Positions 34,837-44,317 are shown, counted from the first letter of the stretch. The stretch: 64,000 bases of DNA from ZC4RG29 sp036381475 (GCA_036381475.1 DASVCT010000262.1:1-64000); one strand, 5' to 3'. Made by a program: numbers and translations. The notes: generated by a model from the sequence alone, not told the origin.

Positions 34837-35862
34837 TCATGTCATCAGGACGGCTCTGAAACTTTCCAGGTTCTTGAGTGCCATACCGGTGCCGCGGACA
34901 ACAGCGCGGAGCGGATCATCGGCGACATGAATGGGTAATTTGGTCTTTAGTGCCAGTCGCTTGTCCAGTCCGCGCAACAGGGCCCCTCCCCCGGTGAGGT
35001 AAATGCCGCGTTCATAAATGTCGGCCGACAGTTCCGGGGGAGAAGTTTCGAGGGCCTTCAAAACTGCCTCTTCCAGCTTGGAAACCGATTTATCCAGGGC
35101 AAAGGCGACTTCCGAATAGGATATTTTTATGGTTTTTGGAATTCCCGTCATCAGGTCGCGTCCCCGGATCTCGTAGTCCTCGGGGGCGTCGTCAAGTTCG
35201 GTAAGGGCGGAGCCGACTTCGATCTTGACCTTTTCGGCCGACCGTTCGCCGATCAGCAGGTTGTGTTGACGCCGCATGTAGTCAAGGATATCGCGGTTGA
35301 ACGTGTCGCCCGCCACCCGGATCGACTGGTCGCAAACAATGCCTGAAAGGGCAATGACGGCAATATCCGTCGTACCGCCGCCGATGTCCACGATCATATT
35401 CCCGATCGGCATTTCGATGTCAATACCAATGCCCACAGCTGCAGCAATGGGTTCGTGGATCATGTATACCTCCTTGGCGCCGGCATGTTCGGCGGAGTCG
35501 CGTACGGCGCGTTTCTCCACCTCGGTTATCCCCGAAGGAATGCAGATGATCATACGGTGAGATGGAGGGAACAGGCGTTTCCCTGTGTCGATCATTTTGA
35601 TCAGACCGCGGATCATCATTTCCGCCGCGTGAAAGTCGGCGATGACGCCCTCCTTCAGGGGTCGTATGGTTTTGATATTTTCGTGAGTTTTTTCATGCAT
35701 TTGCATGGCCTCCCTACCGATGGCGAGCACCTTGTTACTGGTTTTGTCGATAGCTATGATGGAGGGTTCGTCTACTACGATCTTATCTTTGTAGATTATT
35801 AGGGTATTGGCAGTGCCAAGGTCTATGGCAATGTCGCTGGTAAAAAAATCAAAAAATCCCAT
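34837..35862 (-). CDS. mreB: Actin-like rod shape protein MreB
   Basis: A 341-residue bacterial actin. SDIAIDLGTANTLIIYKDK is the first phosphate loop, with the later MIVDIGGGTTDIAVIALSGIV and YLTGGGALLRGLDKRL adenosine loop. It polymerises under the membrane and guides side-wall synthesis. It is the first gene of the mre-mrdA-rodA run; purH lies 170 bases upstream on the same strand. Confidence 0.98.
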   Translation of the reverse strand: MGFFDFFTSDIAIDLGTANTLIIYKDKIVVDEPSIIAIDKTSNKVLAIGREAMQMHEKTHENIKTIRPLKEGVIADFHAAEMMIRGLIKMIDTGKRLFPPSHRMIICIPSGITEVEKRAVRDSAEHAGAKEVYMIHEPIAAAVGIGIDIEMPIGNMIVDIGGGTTDIAVIALSGIVCDQSIRVAGDTFNRDILDYMRRQHNLLIGERSAEKVKIEVGSALTELDDAPEDYEIRGRDLMTGIPKTIKISYSEVAFALDKSVSKLEEAVLKALETSPPELSADIYERGIYLTGGGALLRGLDKRLALKTKLPIHVADDPLRAVVRGTGMALKNLESFRAVLMT

Positions 35863-36032
35863 GTATTCAGTATGCGATAAGGTTTTGAAAAATGCCCGCC
35901 TGCCTGGGGGTAACGGTCCGCATTACGGCTAAAATTGCACTCAATTTACCAAATTATTGTTTCAGCGATCAAAAATGTAAGTTTTTTGCCCATTTGCATG
36001 AGCCGTCCCGTCGAACGACTTGTCCCGTCTTT

Positions 36033-37556
36033 TCAATGACGGAAGTGACGGATACCTGTAAAGACCATTGCCATGTCGTGCTCATCACAAAAGGCAATCG
36101 AATCCTTATCCTTAACCGAACCGCCGGGCTGTATGACCGCTGTGATCCCCGCCTTCCAGGCCAGTTCAACACAATCGGGAAATGGAAAGAAAGCGTCAGA
36201 AGCCATTACCGCTCCCGTCAGGTCGAAACCGAAAGTCCGGGCTTTTTCAATGGCTTGCTTCAGGGCGTCGACCCGGGATGTCTGTCCTGTCCCACTGGCC
36301 AGCAACTGACCCTCGGTGGCAAGCACGATGGTATTCGACTTGGTATGCTTACAGACTTTCGAGGCAAACAACATGGCCCTGACTTCGGCCGGGGTAGGCG
36401 CCCGACGGGTGACAGTCCTAAGGTCGTCAGCGCTATCGGTCTTCAGGTCTGCGTCCTGTTCAATGACGCCGCCAAGCAAACTCCGGAATTGCTTTTTCAG
36501 ATCAGGCAGGGTCTTTAGCCGAAGGAGGATACGGTTCTTTCTTGATTTAAGCACTTCGAGCGCTTCGGGTTCAAAAGCAGGGGCGACGAGAATTTCGAAG
36601 AATAATGGGTTCATCTCCGCAGCAGCGTCAACATTAATAGGCCGATTAGTAACGAGGATGCCGCCGAATGCCGACAGGGTGTCGGCCTGGTATGCTTTCT
36701 TATAGGCTTCCTTAACTGTGGACGCCGTTGCTGCACCGCATGCGTTGGTATGCTTGACAATGACAAAGGCTGTTTCATCATGGAATTCCCGAAGCAGTCC
36801 GAGCGCCGCGTCGATATCGACGAGATTATTGTATGAGAGTTCCTTCCCGTTGAGTTGTTCAAACAAGGCGTCCAGATCACCGTAGAATGCTCCCTGCTGA
36901 TGCGGATTCTCGCCGTAACGAAGTTGTCGTCCCGGGCTGAACGACTTTCTGAACACAGGCAGCTGCTCTCGTGTATTGAAATATTCGAAGATCGCCGCGT
37001 CATACGCTGCGGTAACATCGAAAGCCATCGCAGCGAAACGGCGCCTGTCGTCGAGGTCCGTGGTGCACTGTTTCGCTTTCAGCAGGGCAAGCAGTTCATC
37101 ATACTGGGTCCGTGACGACACAATGAGCACGTCGTGATAATTTTTTGCAGCAGCCCGGATGAGCGAAATTCCACCGATGTCAATTTTTTCAATAACGTCG
37201 GCTTCGGGTTTGCCGGCGGCAACGGTTTCAGTAAACGGGTAAAGGTCGACGATCACGAGGTCAATAGGGGCGACGTTAAACCGGTTTGCCTCTTCTTCGT
37301 GAACGCTGTCGCCGCGTCGGTACAATATCCCGCCAAAGACAGCGGGATGAAGCGTCTTTACGCGGCCCCCGAAAATGGAGGGATACCCGGTGATCGATTC
37401 GACGGGCGTTACGGGATGTCCAAGCCCCTCGATAAAAGCCTGGGTGCCGCCGGTCGATACAAAGGTTGCCTGGTGGCGGGCAAGCTCCTCGATGATGGGT
37501 TCAAGTTTCTCCTTATAAAAAACGGAAACCAATACCCGGGAGATCGTTCTGGTCAT
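36033..37556 (-). CDS. purH: Bifunctional AICAR formyltransferase/IMP cyclohydrolase
   Basis: A 507-residue enzyme for the last two steps of IMP synthesis. ATG 37556 sits 21 bases after a good promoter; a longer upstream frame is rejected because it would include that promoter. The cyclohydrolase half has STGGTQAFIEGLGHPVTPVESITGYPSIFGGRVKTLHP; the formyltransferase half has the KHTNACGAA motif (VIVKHTNACGAAT) and AMASDAFFPFPDCVE. The order and size match purH of this phylum. Confidence 0.97.
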   Translation of the reverse strand: MTRTISRVLVSVFYKEKLEPIIEELARHQATFVSTGGTQAFIEGLGHPVTPVESITGYPSIFGGRVKTLHPAVFGGILYRRGDSVHEEEANRFNVAPIDLVIVDLYPFTETVAAGKPEADVIEKIDIGGISLIRAAAKNYHDVLIVSSRTQYDELLALLKAKQCTTDLDDRRRFAAMAFDVTAAYDAAIFEYFNTREQLPVFRKSFSPGRQLRYGENPHQQGAFYGDLDALFEQLNGKELSYNNLVDIDAALGLLREFHDETAFVIVKHTNACGAATASTVKEAYKKAYQADTLSAFGGILVTNRPINVDAAAEMNPLFFEILVAPAFEPEALEVLKSRKNRILLRLKTLPDLKKQFRSLLGGVIEQDADLKTDSADDLRTVTRRAPTPAEVRAMLFASKVCKHTKSNTIVLATEGQLLASGTGQTSRVDALKQAIEKARTFGFDLTGAVMASDAFFPFPDCVELAWKAGITAVIQPGGSVKDKDSIAFCDEHDMAMVFTGIRHFRH

Positions 37557-37576
37557 GCTGCGGGAATTGAAAGGTG

Positions 37577-37606
37577 CAAAACTATCAAAAATGAGCCAGC
37601 GCTCAA
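37577..37606 (-). promoter_or_regulatory. Bacteroidota promoter of purH
   Basis: On the minus strand, TTG (37606-37604), a 19-base spacer and TAGTTTTG (37584-37577) match the TTG/TAnnTTTG consensus in full. The -7 element ends 20 bases before the purH ATG. This is the best promoter match in the window. Confidence 0.7.
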
Positions 37607-37659
37607 CCCGGGGCAAAAGGTTAGGTCCTTAATTTTTAGAATTATTTGGTTCGGCTGCT

Positions 37660-37667
37660 TAGTTTTG
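37660..37667 (+). promoter_or_regulatory. Bacteroidota -7 element (TAGTTTTG) for the 131-residue gene
   Basis: TAGTTTTG fits TAnnTTTG and ends three bases before the ATG at 37671, which would make the transcript nearly leaderless. It favours this start over longer frames that overlap purH. Confidence 0.5.
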
Positions 37668-37670
37668 GTT

Positions 37671-38066
37671 ATGCGACTGTTTTTACAAGTCAACATTTGT
37701 GATTGGCAGGATCAGGGTTACGAGAGGCCCATGCTCCATCTTGCGTCGTCGCTTGCCGATGACGTCATCGGCACGGACGTGGACACCCTTTCTGAACCCC
37801 ATGTGGTGGACCTGGTGAAGAAGCTTGTCAGTCAGTCGCAGCACACGTTTCTTCTTGTGTATGCCAGGAAGCCTGATCAGCCGTTGAATCACGTTCTCTC
37901 CCTCTTTAGCCACCTCTTCGATTGCCAGGAAAAAATCCACCTTGCCGTTTTCGCCGGTGAACACGCGACCGCGGAAAAGCTCCTGCGCACGCTCGATGAA
38001 AAGTTCGTCAAGAACGACGAAGAAGAACTGATTCGCAAAATGGTGAAGCAGTTTGCGCGGGGGTGA
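37671..38066 (+). CDS. Small hypothetical protein
   Basis: 131 residues, cytoplasmic by appearance. The frame is open far upstream but that part is antisense to purH, so the ATG after a -7 element is chosen. It begins MRLFLQVNICDWQDQGYERP and has a helical middle (VVDLVKKLVSQSQHTFLLVYARKP) and an acidic C-terminal helix (DEEELIRKMVKQFARG). No family is recognised. It is convergent with the nitrilase gene, 13 bases away. Confidence 0.6.
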   Translation: MRLFLQVNICDWQDQGYERPMLHLASSLADDVIGTDVDTLSEPHVVDLVKKLVSQSQHTFLLVYARKPDQPLNHVLSLFSHLFDCQEKIHLAVFAGEHATAEKLLRTLDEKFVKNDEEELIRKMVKQFARG

Positions 38067-38079
38067 CCCGTATCGCGCG

Positions 38080-38916
38080 TCAGGTCAGACCCCGGAAATA
38101 GCCCGACGTTTCGTAGCGCTCCAAATCGATGGAGAACTCGTCTGCATCGAGGTACGCCGGGAACTTATCGCGAAACGCCTGCAGGGAATTCGCATTCAAA
38201 CCGATCGTCTTGATCGTGTCGACGCTTTCCAGGGTAAATATGGACTCGCCTTTGGGACTTACCACAGAAGAATGACCGTTGTGTTCGATGCGGTTGCCGT
38301 CCGTTCCAACGCGATTAACACCGGCGACGTAGCACAGATTTTCAATTGCCCGGGCTTTCAGAAGTGTATCCCAGGCTTCGATTCGCGCCGTCGGCCAATT
38401 TGCCACACAAACGAGAAGATCATAGGATAGCTGTCGCGATGTGTGATCGTAACGATTTCTGCACCACACCGGGAAACGCAAGTCGTAGCACACGAGGGGA
38501 CATATCCGCCACCCTTTCCAGGTTCCTATCAGGAGACTCTCACCGGCACTGTAGGTCTTTTGTTCCGCCGCCATTCTGAAAAGGTGGCGCTTGTCGTAAG
38601 TTCTGAAGTTCCCGCCGGGCTCCATCCACAACAGCCGATTGTAAAACCGGTCGCGTACGTTGCAGATGAAACTTCCCAGCAAGAGCGCACCCGTCTGGTC
38701 GGCCATCTGCCGCATCCACTTCGTGGTTCTCATATTCATCATTTCCGCCAGACGGGGGGCGGACATCGTAAACCCGGTGGTGAACATCTCGGGAAGAATG
38801 ATTATGTCAGTGGAAGCGCCAATGCCCCAGATCTTTTCTTCGAACATGGCCAGGTTTGCGCCGATATCTTCCCAGTGCAGATCGGATTGAATTATGGTGA
38901 TGTTCAGGTCCGTCAT
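38080..38916 (-). CDS. Carbon-nitrogen hydrolase (omega-amidase type)
   Basis: A 278-residue nitrilase-superfamily enzyme. The catalytic triad is visible as Glu in DIIILPEMFTTGF, Lys in TYDKRHLF and Cys in CPLVCYDLRFPVWCRN. The pattern is that of YafV/omega-amidase (2-oxoglutaramate amidase). The neighbouring aminotransferase, on the same strand upstream, resembles methionine/glutamine transaminases, the partner in the glutamine transaminase-omega-amidase route, which supports the call. Confidence 0.9.
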   Translation of the reverse strand: MTDLNITIIQSDLHWEDIGANLAMFEEKIWGIGASTDIIILPEMFTTGFTMSAPRLAEMMNMRTTKWMRQMADQTGALLLGSFICNVRDRFYNRLLWMEPGGNFRTYDKRHLFRMAAEQKTYSAGESLLIGTWKGWRICPLVCYDLRFPVWCRNRYDHTSRQLSYDLLVCVANWPTARIEAWDTLLKARAIENLCYVAGVNRVGTDGNRIEHNGHSSVVSPKGESIFTLESVDTIKTIGLNANSLQAFRDKFPAYLDADEFSIDLERYETSGYFRGLT

Positions 38917-38999
38917 AGATTCGGCGCAAATAAAACAAATGAGTAGAAGAAACCTAGCCCTTAAGGGTCACCTGCAAGGTGTCTCCTTCAGGGCGGATG

Positions 39000-40145
39000 T
39001 CACGAGAGGGTCCGCAGGATGCGACCGGCTTCTGCTAACGTTTCATCCTTCTTAGCAAAACAAAACCGGAGCAACTGCTGGTTCAGTTGGTTCTGATAAA
39101 ATACCGACACCGGAATGCAGGCAACTTTGTGCTTTTGCGTCATTTCCACAGCCAGGTCCATCTCAGGCTTCTCTGACCACCCCCGATACGACACGAGCTG
39201 AAAGTACGTCCCCCGGCTGGGAATCGGCTCAAAGGGCGTTCCCTTGAGTTGCTCAAGGAAGAGGTCGCGCTTCTTTTGATAGAACGATCCGATCCCTGCG
39301 TAGTTGGACTCGTCCTTCAGATACTCCGACAAGGCTTTCTGGATCGCGGTATTGATGCTGAAGGTAATGAATTGATGGGCCTTCCTTATCTCACTTGTAA
39401 GATTCGTTGGAGCAACCGTGTAACCGATCTTCCATCCGGTGGCGTGAAAGGTCTTTCCGAACGAGAAGACCGCGATGCTCTGTGACCGCAATGCCGGGTA
39501 ATGCAGGACGCCTTCATGTCGGGCGCCCTCGAAGATAATCCGCTCGTAAGCCTCGTCGCTGAGTATGATCAACCCATACTTCAGGGCGAGCCGTTCTAGT
39601 GCCAGGAGGTCTTGTGGTGTATACGTGCGCCCGGTCGGGTTGTGCGGCGTATTGATCATAATCATCCGCGTTTTTGGCGTGACGGATCGTTCTACCAGGT
39701 CCCAGTCAATGGCAAAGCCGGGTGGCCTCAAAGTGATTCGCACGGGCGTGCCGCCGCACAGCCGGACGGCAGGATCGTACAAATCGTAGGAGGGATCGAA
39801 CATAATGACCTCTTCACCCCGGTCGACGAAGGCGGCGATGGATGAGAACAGCGCTTCCGTGGCGCCCGCAGTGATCGTAATTTCTGTTTCCGGGTTCGCC
39901 TGGTATCCGTAGGTCCGGCTCACCACGTTGCCCACCGATTCAAGAAGGTCCGGGAGTCCGGCCATCGGCGCATACTGGTTGTAGCCTTCATCCATGTAGC
40001 GGCTTACCAGCCCCGTGAGTTTTTTGTCTACGTCGAAATCCGGGTACCCTTGCGATAGGTTAATGGCGCCGCACTCGGCTGCCATGCGGGACATGACCGT
40101 AAAGATTGTCGTTCCGACGTCGGGCAGCTTTGAGCGAAAGTTCAT
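39000..40145 (-). CDS. Methionine/glutamine-type aminotransferase (class I)
   Basis: A 381-residue PLP enzyme; ATG 40145 matches the usual family start (NFRSKLPDVGTTIFTVMS), while a GTG at 40184 would overlap def by 4 bases and add only a low-complexity leader. INLSQGYPDFDVDKKL and the PLP lysine in SFGKTFHATGWKIGY are present. The group includes YbdL and kynurenine-oxoglutarate transaminases, which use methionine and glutamine. It precedes the omega-amidase gene, suggesting shared methionine salvage. Confidence 0.91.
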   Translation of the reverse strand: MNFRSKLPDVGTTIFTVMSRMAAECGAINLSQGYPDFDVDKKLTGLVSRYMDEGYNQYAPMAGLPDLLESVGNVVSRTYGYQANPETEITITAGATEALFSSIAAFVDRGEEVIMFDPSYDLYDPAVRLCGGTPVRITLRPPGFAIDWDLVERSVTPKTRMIMINTPHNPTGRTYTPQDLLALERLALKYGLIILSDEAYERIIFEGARHEGVLHYPALRSQSIAVFSFGKTFHATGWKIGYTVAPTNLTSEIRKAHQFITFSINTAIQKALSEYLKDESNYAGIGSFYQKKRDLFLEQLKGTPFEPIPSRGTYFQLVSYRGWSEKPEMDLAVEMTQKHKVACIPVSVFYQNQLNQQLLRFCFAKKDETLAEAGRILRTLS

Positions 40146-40180
40146 AGGTGCGGCGGGTCCGGCAGGGGCGAACGTCCCGG

Positions 40181-40729
40181 TCACACTTTGTACTTGATCC
40201 GGTATTCGGTGTCGACCTTTCCCCTGGAAATATCGGAAAGTTTGCCTTTCAGGAGGCGCTTTTTCAGGGGTGTGAGGTAATCGATAAAGAGTTTGCCCTC
40301 GATATGATCGTATTCGTGCTGGATGATCCTGGCTTTCATGCCGTCATATTCTTCTTCATGGAGGTTCCAGTCCTCGTCATAATAACGGATGCGCAACTTT
40401 TCCTTGCGGACCACGGGCTCGCGGATGTTCGGGATACTGAGGCAGCCTTCCTCGCATTCCCAATCATTGCCCACTTCGTCCACGAGTATCGGGTTGATGA
40501 ACGCCTTCCTGAACCCTTCCATGCCGGCCTCATCCTCGATTCCCGTGCCATCGACGACAAAAAGGCGGATCGACTTGCCGATCTGGGGTGCCGCCAGGCC
40601 TATGCCCTGGGCATGCTCCATGGTTTCGAACATGTCGCGGATCAGGTCCTTGAGATCCGTTCCGTGCGCGATTTCAGTAGTTGGCTGCCGGAGTACCGGG
40701 TCTCCGTACATTACAATCGGGTAAATCAT
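40181..40729 (-). CDS. def: Peptide deformylase
   Basis: 182 residues; ATG 40729 gives the canonical MIYPIVMYGDPVLR start. All three active-site motifs are present: GIGLAAPQIG, EEGCLSIPNIREPV (metal cysteine) and QHEYDHIEGKLFID (metal histidines and catalytic glutamate). It removes the formyl group from new proteins. It follows ruvX on the minus strand with an 83-base gap. Confidence 0.97.
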   Translation of the reverse strand: MIYPIVMYGDPVLRQPTTEIAHGTDLKDLIRDMFETMEHAQGIGLAAPQIGKSIRLFVVDGTGIEDEAGMEGFRKAFINPILVDEVGNDWECEEGCLSIPNIREPVVRKEKLRIRYYDEDWNLHEEEYDGMKARIIQHEYDHIEGKLFIDYLTPLKKRLLKGKLSDISRGKVDTEYRIKYKV

Positions 40730-40812
40730 TTCATTGCAATCTTCCGCCAAAGTTAACGCATATTCACAAACATTAAATCCACACACCCGGCGGAACCGCT
40801 CCGGAAGGGTGG

Positions 40813-41232
40813 CTATTTGCCCCGTCCTGCCTCCAGAAAACCCTGCAGGATGATCGCGGCGCTGATCTTGTCGAGATTCGCCTTCTGCCGGCGGTCCTTT
40901 TTTTTCATTCCGCCCTCGATTTGCGCGTGCTTGGCCAGCGAGCTTGTGAACCGCTCGTCCACCAGGTGGATTGGCTTCTCCGGGAAGGCTTGCCGTAACT
41001 GCTCGACGAATTTTTTTACCTGAGGCGCCACGGGCGAGTCCGCATCCGACATCGTCCGTGGCATACCGACGACGAAAGCATCGACCGCTTCCCTTGCCAC
41101 GTATGACCTCAGATAGGATAAGACTTCGGCGGTTACTACGGTCTCCAGCGGCGTGGAGATGATGCGTAGTGGGTCAGTCACCGCAAGACCGGTCCGTTTC
41201 AATCCGTAGTCAATGCCGATCAATCGTCCCAC
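40813..41232 (-). CDS. ruvX: Putative Holliday junction resolvase RuvX (YqgF)
   Basis: A 139-residue RNase H-like protein starting at GTG 41232. GRLIGIDYGLKRTGLAVTDP carries the first acidic residue, VVGMPRTMSDAD the conserved turn and VDERFTSSLAKHAQ the late motif. The family acts in 16S rRNA processing and possibly DNA junction cleavage. Its start overlaps the end of the DHFR-like gene by 13 bases. Confidence 0.93.
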   Translation of the reverse strand: MGRLIGIDYGLKRTGLAVTDPLRIISTPLETVVTAEVLSYLRSYVAREAVDAFVVGMPRTMSDADSPVAPQVKKFVEQLRQAFPEKPIHLVDERFTSSLAKHAQIEGGMKKKDRRQKANLDKISAAIILQGFLEAGRGK

Positions 41233-41750
41233 AGGCCTTGTCCTTTTCTGCGATATATTAATTGGACCAGGCCATTGGGGTATGGCACCGATTCGATCAG
41301 TTCGAAGGACGCACGGTCACCTTTTCCAAACAACGGGATCCCGCCGCCCAGGAGGAGCGGATGAACGGAAAGGTGCATTTCGTCAATTGCGTTGGATTCG
41401 CGAAATGGGGCGATCACTTCCGCGCCGCCGTAAAGCCAGATGCCTTTGCCGGGTTGACGCTGCATGGCGCGCACGAAGGAAATGGGATCTTCCTGTACGA
41501 CGCGCACGTTGGCAAAGGGAGTCTCCTTCAGTGTGCGGGAAAACACCACAAGCTCCTTGTCGGCGTACCACTTTTCAACATACGGCGCGATCACTTCATA
41601 AGTCTTGCGTCCCATGATGAGGGTATCGACGCGTTTTCCAAATGCGGTTAGCCCGTAGTCGTCATCAGTGAAACACCAGTCGTACTCTCCATTGGGGCCA
41701 GCAATATAGCCGTCGATCGTGACGGCCAGGTTGAGCAAGACTTGTCGCAT
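41220..41750 (-). CDS. Dihydrofolate reductase/RibD C-terminal family protein
   Basis: A 176-residue protein. LNLAVTIDGYIAGPNGEYDWCF at the start and LIMGRKTYEVI near residue 45 place it in the RibD_C (YwjB/DHFR-like) family, with GKGIWLYGGAEVIAPF and PLLLGGGIPLFG later. The fold binds NADPH, but the substrate of these stand-alone members is usually unknown. It overlaps ruvX and lies 4 bases after the hemerythrin gene. Confidence 0.9.
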   Translation of the reverse strand: MRQVLLNLAVTIDGYIAGPNGEYDWCFTDDDYGLTAFGKRVDTLIMGRKTYEVIAPYVEKWYADKELVVFSRTLKETPFANVRVVQEDPISFVRAMQRQPGKGIWLYGGAEVIAPFRESNAIDEMHLSVHPLLLGGGIPLFGKGDRASFELIESVPYPNGLVQLIYRRKGQGLWDD

Positions 41751-41754
41751 TGCG

Positions 41755-42510
41755 CTAGTTGAAACGGGTCTTGTCGAAGAAGATCTTCTTCACCCTGTTT
41801 TCCAGTTCCATCGCTTTTGGAAACAGGATTTCGTTCTCGATTCGCGCGTGGGTGATGAGGCTCCTTTCGAACTCCTGCAGTTCCTGGAAAATGACCCGGA
41901 TGTGCAAGGGGGCACTCGGATCTAGTGTGTAATTACCGGTAATCCTTCGAATGCCCTCCATTTCATCGTCGTGCGCCTCGTGTTCTACAGAAAGTTTGTG
42001 AATGGAATTCTTTTCCAATTGGTAGTACAGCAGCGAGGGGTTGGCCCTGCCTTTCAATGCCCGCTCCAGCAGCCGAATATAGATAAAGAGGGTATCCTCT
42101 TCTTCGTATATGTGTTCAATAAAATCCTCCACGAACAACGGGAACACGATCTTCAGGTCCTTTTCCAGGTGCGTGTAATCGGGATGGTTGGCCCGGAACG
42201 ACTCGACGAGCCGGCCGATGTAGGGCAACTTGTGCTTTATGAACAGGAAGTGGGCGTGCTTCAGGTATTCAATAATAAGGTCGATGGGATAGTCAACCAG
42301 AGGGAGTTGGGCTTCCTGGAGGAGGCTCGGAGATTCGAGTTCGCGAATCACCTGTTCGAGTTTGAGGTTCCGCTCACGGCACACCTGTTCGAGGGTGTGG
42401 CCGGAACACTCATAAAACCGGACGCCCAGGTAGTACAGAACGTAGCCATTCACGTAGTTTTGATCTACTAACTCGCTGATGCTCTTTTCCCTGAAGGTGG
42501 ATTTTTCCAT
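41755..42510 (-). CDS. Hemerythrin-domain protein, ScdA/RIC-like
   Basis: 251 residues from ATG 42510. The N-terminal 60 residues resemble the ScdA_N domain (FYECSGHTLEQVCRERNLKLEQVIREL), but the usual double cysteine is reduced to one. The rest is a four-helix hemerythrin domain with metal-ligand candidates in YLKHAHFLFIKHKLPY, FVEDFIEHIYEEED, SVEHEAHDDEMEGIR and HARIENEILFPK. Related proteins repair iron-sulfur clusters after nitrosative or oxidative stress; that role is inferred. It is divergent from ctpA. Confidence 0.85.
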   Translation of the reverse strand: MEKSTFREKSISELVDQNYVNGYVLYYLGVRFYECSGHTLEQVCRERNLKLEQVIRELESPSLLQEAQLPLVDYPIDLIIEYLKHAHFLFIKHKLPYIGRLVESFRANHPDYTHLEKDLKIVFPLFVEDFIEHIYEEEDTLFIYIRLLERALKGRANPSLLYYQLEKNSIHKLSVEHEAHDDEMEGIRRITGNYTLDPSAPLHIRVIFQELQEFERSLITHARIENEILFPKAMELENRVKKIFFDKTRFN

Positions 42511-42585
42511 ACTGCAACGGGTAAAGATAGGCAATCGCTTTAAAATTTATGCGGCTAATCATGGCCAAATGAATTCTGTCTGATT

Positions 42586-42620
42586 TTTGTCTTTTTCCAC
42601 TACGGCATCGACTATTTTTG
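42586..42620 (+). promoter_or_regulatory. Bacteroidota promoter of ctpA
   Basis: TTTG (42586-42589), a 23-base spacer and TATTTTTG (42613-42620) fit the TTTG/TAnnTTTG pattern, with the spacer at the long end of the accepted range. The ctpA ATG is 83 bases downstream; the leader contains a small hairpin, ATGCGG/CCGCAT at 42633-42647. Confidence 0.5.
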
Positions 42621-42703
42621 ACTTTTGGCGTAATGCGGAAGCCGCATAGAATGAATTTGCGGGCTATTTCGTTGATTATTAAATAAAACGGCATTATTCG
42701 CGT

Positions 42704-44317
42704 ATGGAGATTTCGAACACGAAGAGTCAGATCCGGCTTCCGTTCGTCCTTTTTGCTGGGCTGGCTGCAGGGATACTCGTGGGCGCCACATTCGGGAAGA
42801 AAGACGACGCGGATGTTGATCCGGAAGTCAGGAAATTCCGGGAGGTACTCACACAAATCAAAGAGTCGTACGTAGACGACGTGGATACCCGTGAACTCGT
42901 CGAAGAGACGATTCAGGACATGCTGTCAAAGCTCGATCCGCATTCCGCCTACATTCCGGCAGAGGACCGGGAGCGGGCCAATGAAGACCTCCGGGGCAAC
43001 TTTGACGGCATTGGGATTGAATTCAGAATTTTTGACGACACGATCGTTGTGGTAACGCCCTTAAGCGGGGGCCCGTCCGAAGCCGTCGGCATACTTTCGG
43101 GAGACAAGATCATCCGCGTCGACACGATGAATGTCGGCGGGATCGGTATTACCAACGAGGACGTGATGCGATACCTGAAGGGACCCAAAGGCACTGAAGT
43201 CCAGGTAGGGGTTCTGAGAGGCAAACAGGAACTTACCTTCAATATTGTCCGCGATAAGATTCCCCAATACTCCGTTGACGCTGCCTATATGATCGACGAT
43301 AAGATCGGCTATATCAAGGTGAGTCGCTTCGCCGCAACCACGTATGATGAGTTCACCCGGGCTATACAAAAACTGAAAGACCAGGGCATGAAAAAACTTG
43401 TCTTCGACCTGCAGGGAAATCCGGGAGGTTATCTGAACATCGCTATCGATATGGCGGACGAATTCCTGCCGGCATCGCGGCGAATCGTATATACCAAGGG
43501 GAACAACAGCCGGTACGACCAATCGGCAAACGCGACTTCCCGGGGCAGCTTTGAAAAGGGAGACCTCATCGTACTTGTCAATGAAGGCAGCGCTTCGGCG
43601 TCTGAAATCGTTGCGGGCGCGCTACAGGATAACGATCGCGCGCTTATCGTAGGCCGGCGTAGCTTCGGAAAGGGCCTCGTCCAAAGCCCTTTCGACCTGA
43701 GCGACGGCTCGGAGATACGACTCACCATCTCGAGGTACTACACGCCGAGCGGTCGGTCCATTCAAAAACCCTATGACGATGAGCAGGCGTATGCCCGGGA
43801 CATCATCAGCCGGTATAATCACGGCGAGTTCTTTCACGCCGACAGCATTCACCTGAACGACTCGCTCAAGTATCTTACTCTCAAGGGTCGGTCGGTTTAT
43901 GGTGGCGGCGGAATTATGCCTGACTATTTCGTTCCGCTTGACACCTCGCTGAACAGTCATTATCTGAATGAACTGTACTCGACCTACGCCATTTTCGAGT
44001 ATGCATTCTACTATGCTGAAAGCCATAAGAAGGAGCTCGAGGACATGGGATACGAAAATTACAGGCGCAACTTCATCGTCACTGATAAGATGCTGGAAGA
44101 CCTCGTTCAGATGGGCGTGCGGAACAAGGCCAAACCCGACTATGCTGAACTAAAGAAAAAGAAGCATTTATTCCAGGTTCACCTCAAAGCACAAATCGCC
44201 AAAGGAGTATGGGGGAATGAGGGATATTATCCGATCTTCAACGAAACCAATGAAATACTTCAGCAGGCACTCAGGCTCTTCGACAAGGCGCCGGAGTTGA
44301 ATCGCATGAGCATGTAA
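42704..44317 (+). CDS. ctpA: C-terminal processing peptidase (S41 family)
   Basis: A 537-residue exported serine protease with an N-terminal membrane helix (LPFVLFAGLAAGILVGATFG). A helical region (50-85) precedes a PDZ domain (about 95-180) and the S41 catalytic domain; the nucleophile serine is in VNEGSASASEIVAGAL and the catalytic lysine in VGRRSFGKGLVQSPF. A C-terminal helical extension follows. It trims or degrades periplasmic proteins. The ATG at 42704 is preceded by a good promoter. Confidence 0.95.
   Translation: MEISNTKSQIRLPFVLFAGLAAGILVGATFGKKDDADVDPEVRKFREVLTQIKESYVDDVDTRELVEETIQDMLSKLDPHSAYIPAEDRERANEDLRGNFDGIGIEFRIFDDTIVVVTPLSGGPSEAVGILSGDKIIRVDTMNVGGIGITNEDVMRYLKGPKGTEVQVGVLRGKQELTFNIVRDKIPQYSVDAAYMIDDKIGYIKVSRFAATTYDEFTRAIQKLKDQGMKKLVFDLQGNPGGYLNIAIDMADEFLPASRRIVYTKGNNSRYDQSANATSRGSFEKGDLIVLVNEGSASASEIVAGALQDNDRALIVGRRSFGKGLVQSPFDLSDGSEIRLTISRYYTPSGRSIQKPYDDEQAYARDIISRYNHGEFFHADSIHLNDSLKYLTLKGRSVYGGGGIMPDYFVPLDTSLNSHYLNELYSTYAIFEYAFYYAESHKKELEDMGYENYRRNFIVTDKMLEDLVQMGVRNKAKPDYAELKKKKHLFQVHLKAQIAKGVWGNEGYYPIFNETNEILQQALRLFDKAPELNRMSM

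Noticed and set aside
37134..37670. A long open frame upstream of the 131-residue gene, giving a 310-residue protein
   Set aside because: Most of it is antisense to purH, a certain gene, and a TAnnTTTG element sits just before the later ATG, so the shorter start is used.
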